From assembly GCA_030672315.1 (NCBI GenBank), contig DAOVGQ010000016.1, positions 1 to 5,421 of the forward strand: a DNA stretch of 5,421 bases. The letters are read 5' to 3'. Every line of letters begins with the position of its first letter. Within the stretch, counting starts at the first letter, position 1. Position numbers and translations under genes: made by a program. Under the pieces are notes generated by a model. It was not told where the DNA came from, did no database searches, and worked only from the letters and a program-made list of their open reading frames with translations. Positions 5,050 to 5,421 of the stretch are shown one piece after another. This DNA is from Candidatus Aenigmatarchaeota archaeon. GTDB lineage: Archaea; Aenigmatarchaeota; Aenigmatarchaeia; QMZP01.

Positions 5050-5421
5050 ATGGTGTTTTGCATCTACGAGATAAGGATTCACGGAAGGGGAGGCCAGGGG
5101 GTCAGGATGACCGCCCACATACTGGGCCGTGCGGCCTTCCTCTCTGGTTACGAGACCCAGGACTTTGCAATATACGGGGCCGAGAGGAGGGGTGCCCCTG
5201 TGGCGAGCTTCTGCAGAATGGACAGGACCAGGGTTCTCACCAGAGGATATATATTCAACCCGGATGCTGTGATAGTCCTTGACCCCACCATAGACAGGGA
5301 GGCCATGCTTAAGGGGGCCAAGGAGAAAGGCCTGGTCCTTGTTAACTCAGGGAGGCCCCTCAGCAAGTTCAGGGGAGCGGTGTTTGTGGATGCCACCAGG
5401 ATTGCCCTGGACACCCTTGGA
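5050..5421 (+). CDS. 2-oxoacid:ferredoxin oxidoreductase gamma subunit (partial, C-terminus beyond right edge)
   Basis: This gene encodes the gamma subunit of a pyruvate- or related 2-oxoacid:ferredoxin oxidoreductase, the enzyme that oxidatively decarboxylates a 2-oxoacid to an acyl-CoA and reduces ferredoxin. The 124 visible residues contain the family hallmarks: EIRIHGRGGQGV (7-18), an alanine-rich helix, TQDFAIYGAERRGAPVASF (36-54), and NPDAVIVLDPTI near residues 72-83. Gamma subunits are usually about 180-190 residues, so about two thirds is visible. Which 2-oxoacid is used (pyruvate, 2-ketoisovalerate or another) cannot be told from this subunit, so no symbol is given. In archaeal four-subunit enzymes gamma is normally followed by delta (ferredoxin-like), alpha and beta, expected to the right. 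The ATG at 5050 fits the TATA spacing and begins just before the conserved fold; a GTG follows directly at 5053. It is transcribed away from the GH15-like gene across a 189-base gap. Confidence 0.93.
   Translation, partial: MVFCIYEIRIHGRGGQGVRMTAHILGRAAFLSGYETQDFAIYGAERRGAPVASFCRMDRTRVLTRGYIFNPDAVIVLDPTIDREAMLKGAKEKGLVLVNSGRPLSKFRGAVFVDATRIALDTLG

Noticed and set aside
5058..5282. A 74-codon plus-strand open frame within the oxidoreductase gamma gene.
   Set aside because: It is a different frame of the same strand; the frame from 5050 carries the clear gamma-subunit motifs.

Overview
The window is a compact piece of an archaeal genome. It has six protein-coding genes (two cut by the window edges), no RNA genes, no CRISPR array and no insertion sequence. 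The archaeal assignment rests on TATA-type boxes about 25 bases upstream of several starts, genes that look leaderless (no Shine-Dalgarno, predicted transcript start at the ATG), an aCPSF2-like beta-CASP nuclease, a form III RuBisCO, an archaeal-type RtcA and a separate gamma subunit of a 2-oxoacid:ferredoxin oxidoreductase. The lineage cannot be fixed from this sequence. An uncultivated euryarchaeal or DPANN-type archaeon is plausible because form III RuBisCO is common there, but that is inference.

Layout. On the minus strand, 3-920 holds most of rtcA (RNA 3'-phosphate cyclase, C-terminus cut off). It is preceded, with a 4-base ATGA overlap, by a 74-residue winged-helix protein (917-1141). 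Upstream of that pair lies a 161-base noncoding gap with three near-identical 15-bp palindromes whose centres are 49 and 48 bp apart; the first overlaps the TATA box of the small regulator. Next on the minus strand is a beta-CASP RNA nuclease (1303-2550). A 52-base divergent promoter region separates it from a form III RuBisCO on the plus strand (2603-3829). RuBisCO converges, with an 8-base gap, on a minus-strand GH15-like gene (3838-4860, possibly starting at 4902). A 189-base divergent gap then leads to a plus-strand 2-oxoacid:ferredoxin oxidoreductase gamma subunit (5050 to beyond the right edge).

How the genes fit together. The left half concerns RNA ends: a nuclease plus an RNA 3'-end cyclase, the latter apparently under the control of its own small DNA-binding protein. 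The right half concerns central carbon metabolism: a glucan-related GH15-like protein, RuBisCO (in archaea usually the last step of the AMP/nucleoside degradation route, giving 3-phosphoglycerate) and a pyruvate- or 2-oxoacid-oxidising enzyme. Points most worth a second look are the three-operator regulator-rtcA operon, a RuBisCO that keeps the active-site residues checked here but is 15 residues shorter than plant RuBisCO just after loop 6, and a single-domain GH15 protein resembling the glucoamylase-like part of phosphorylase kinase alpha/beta.
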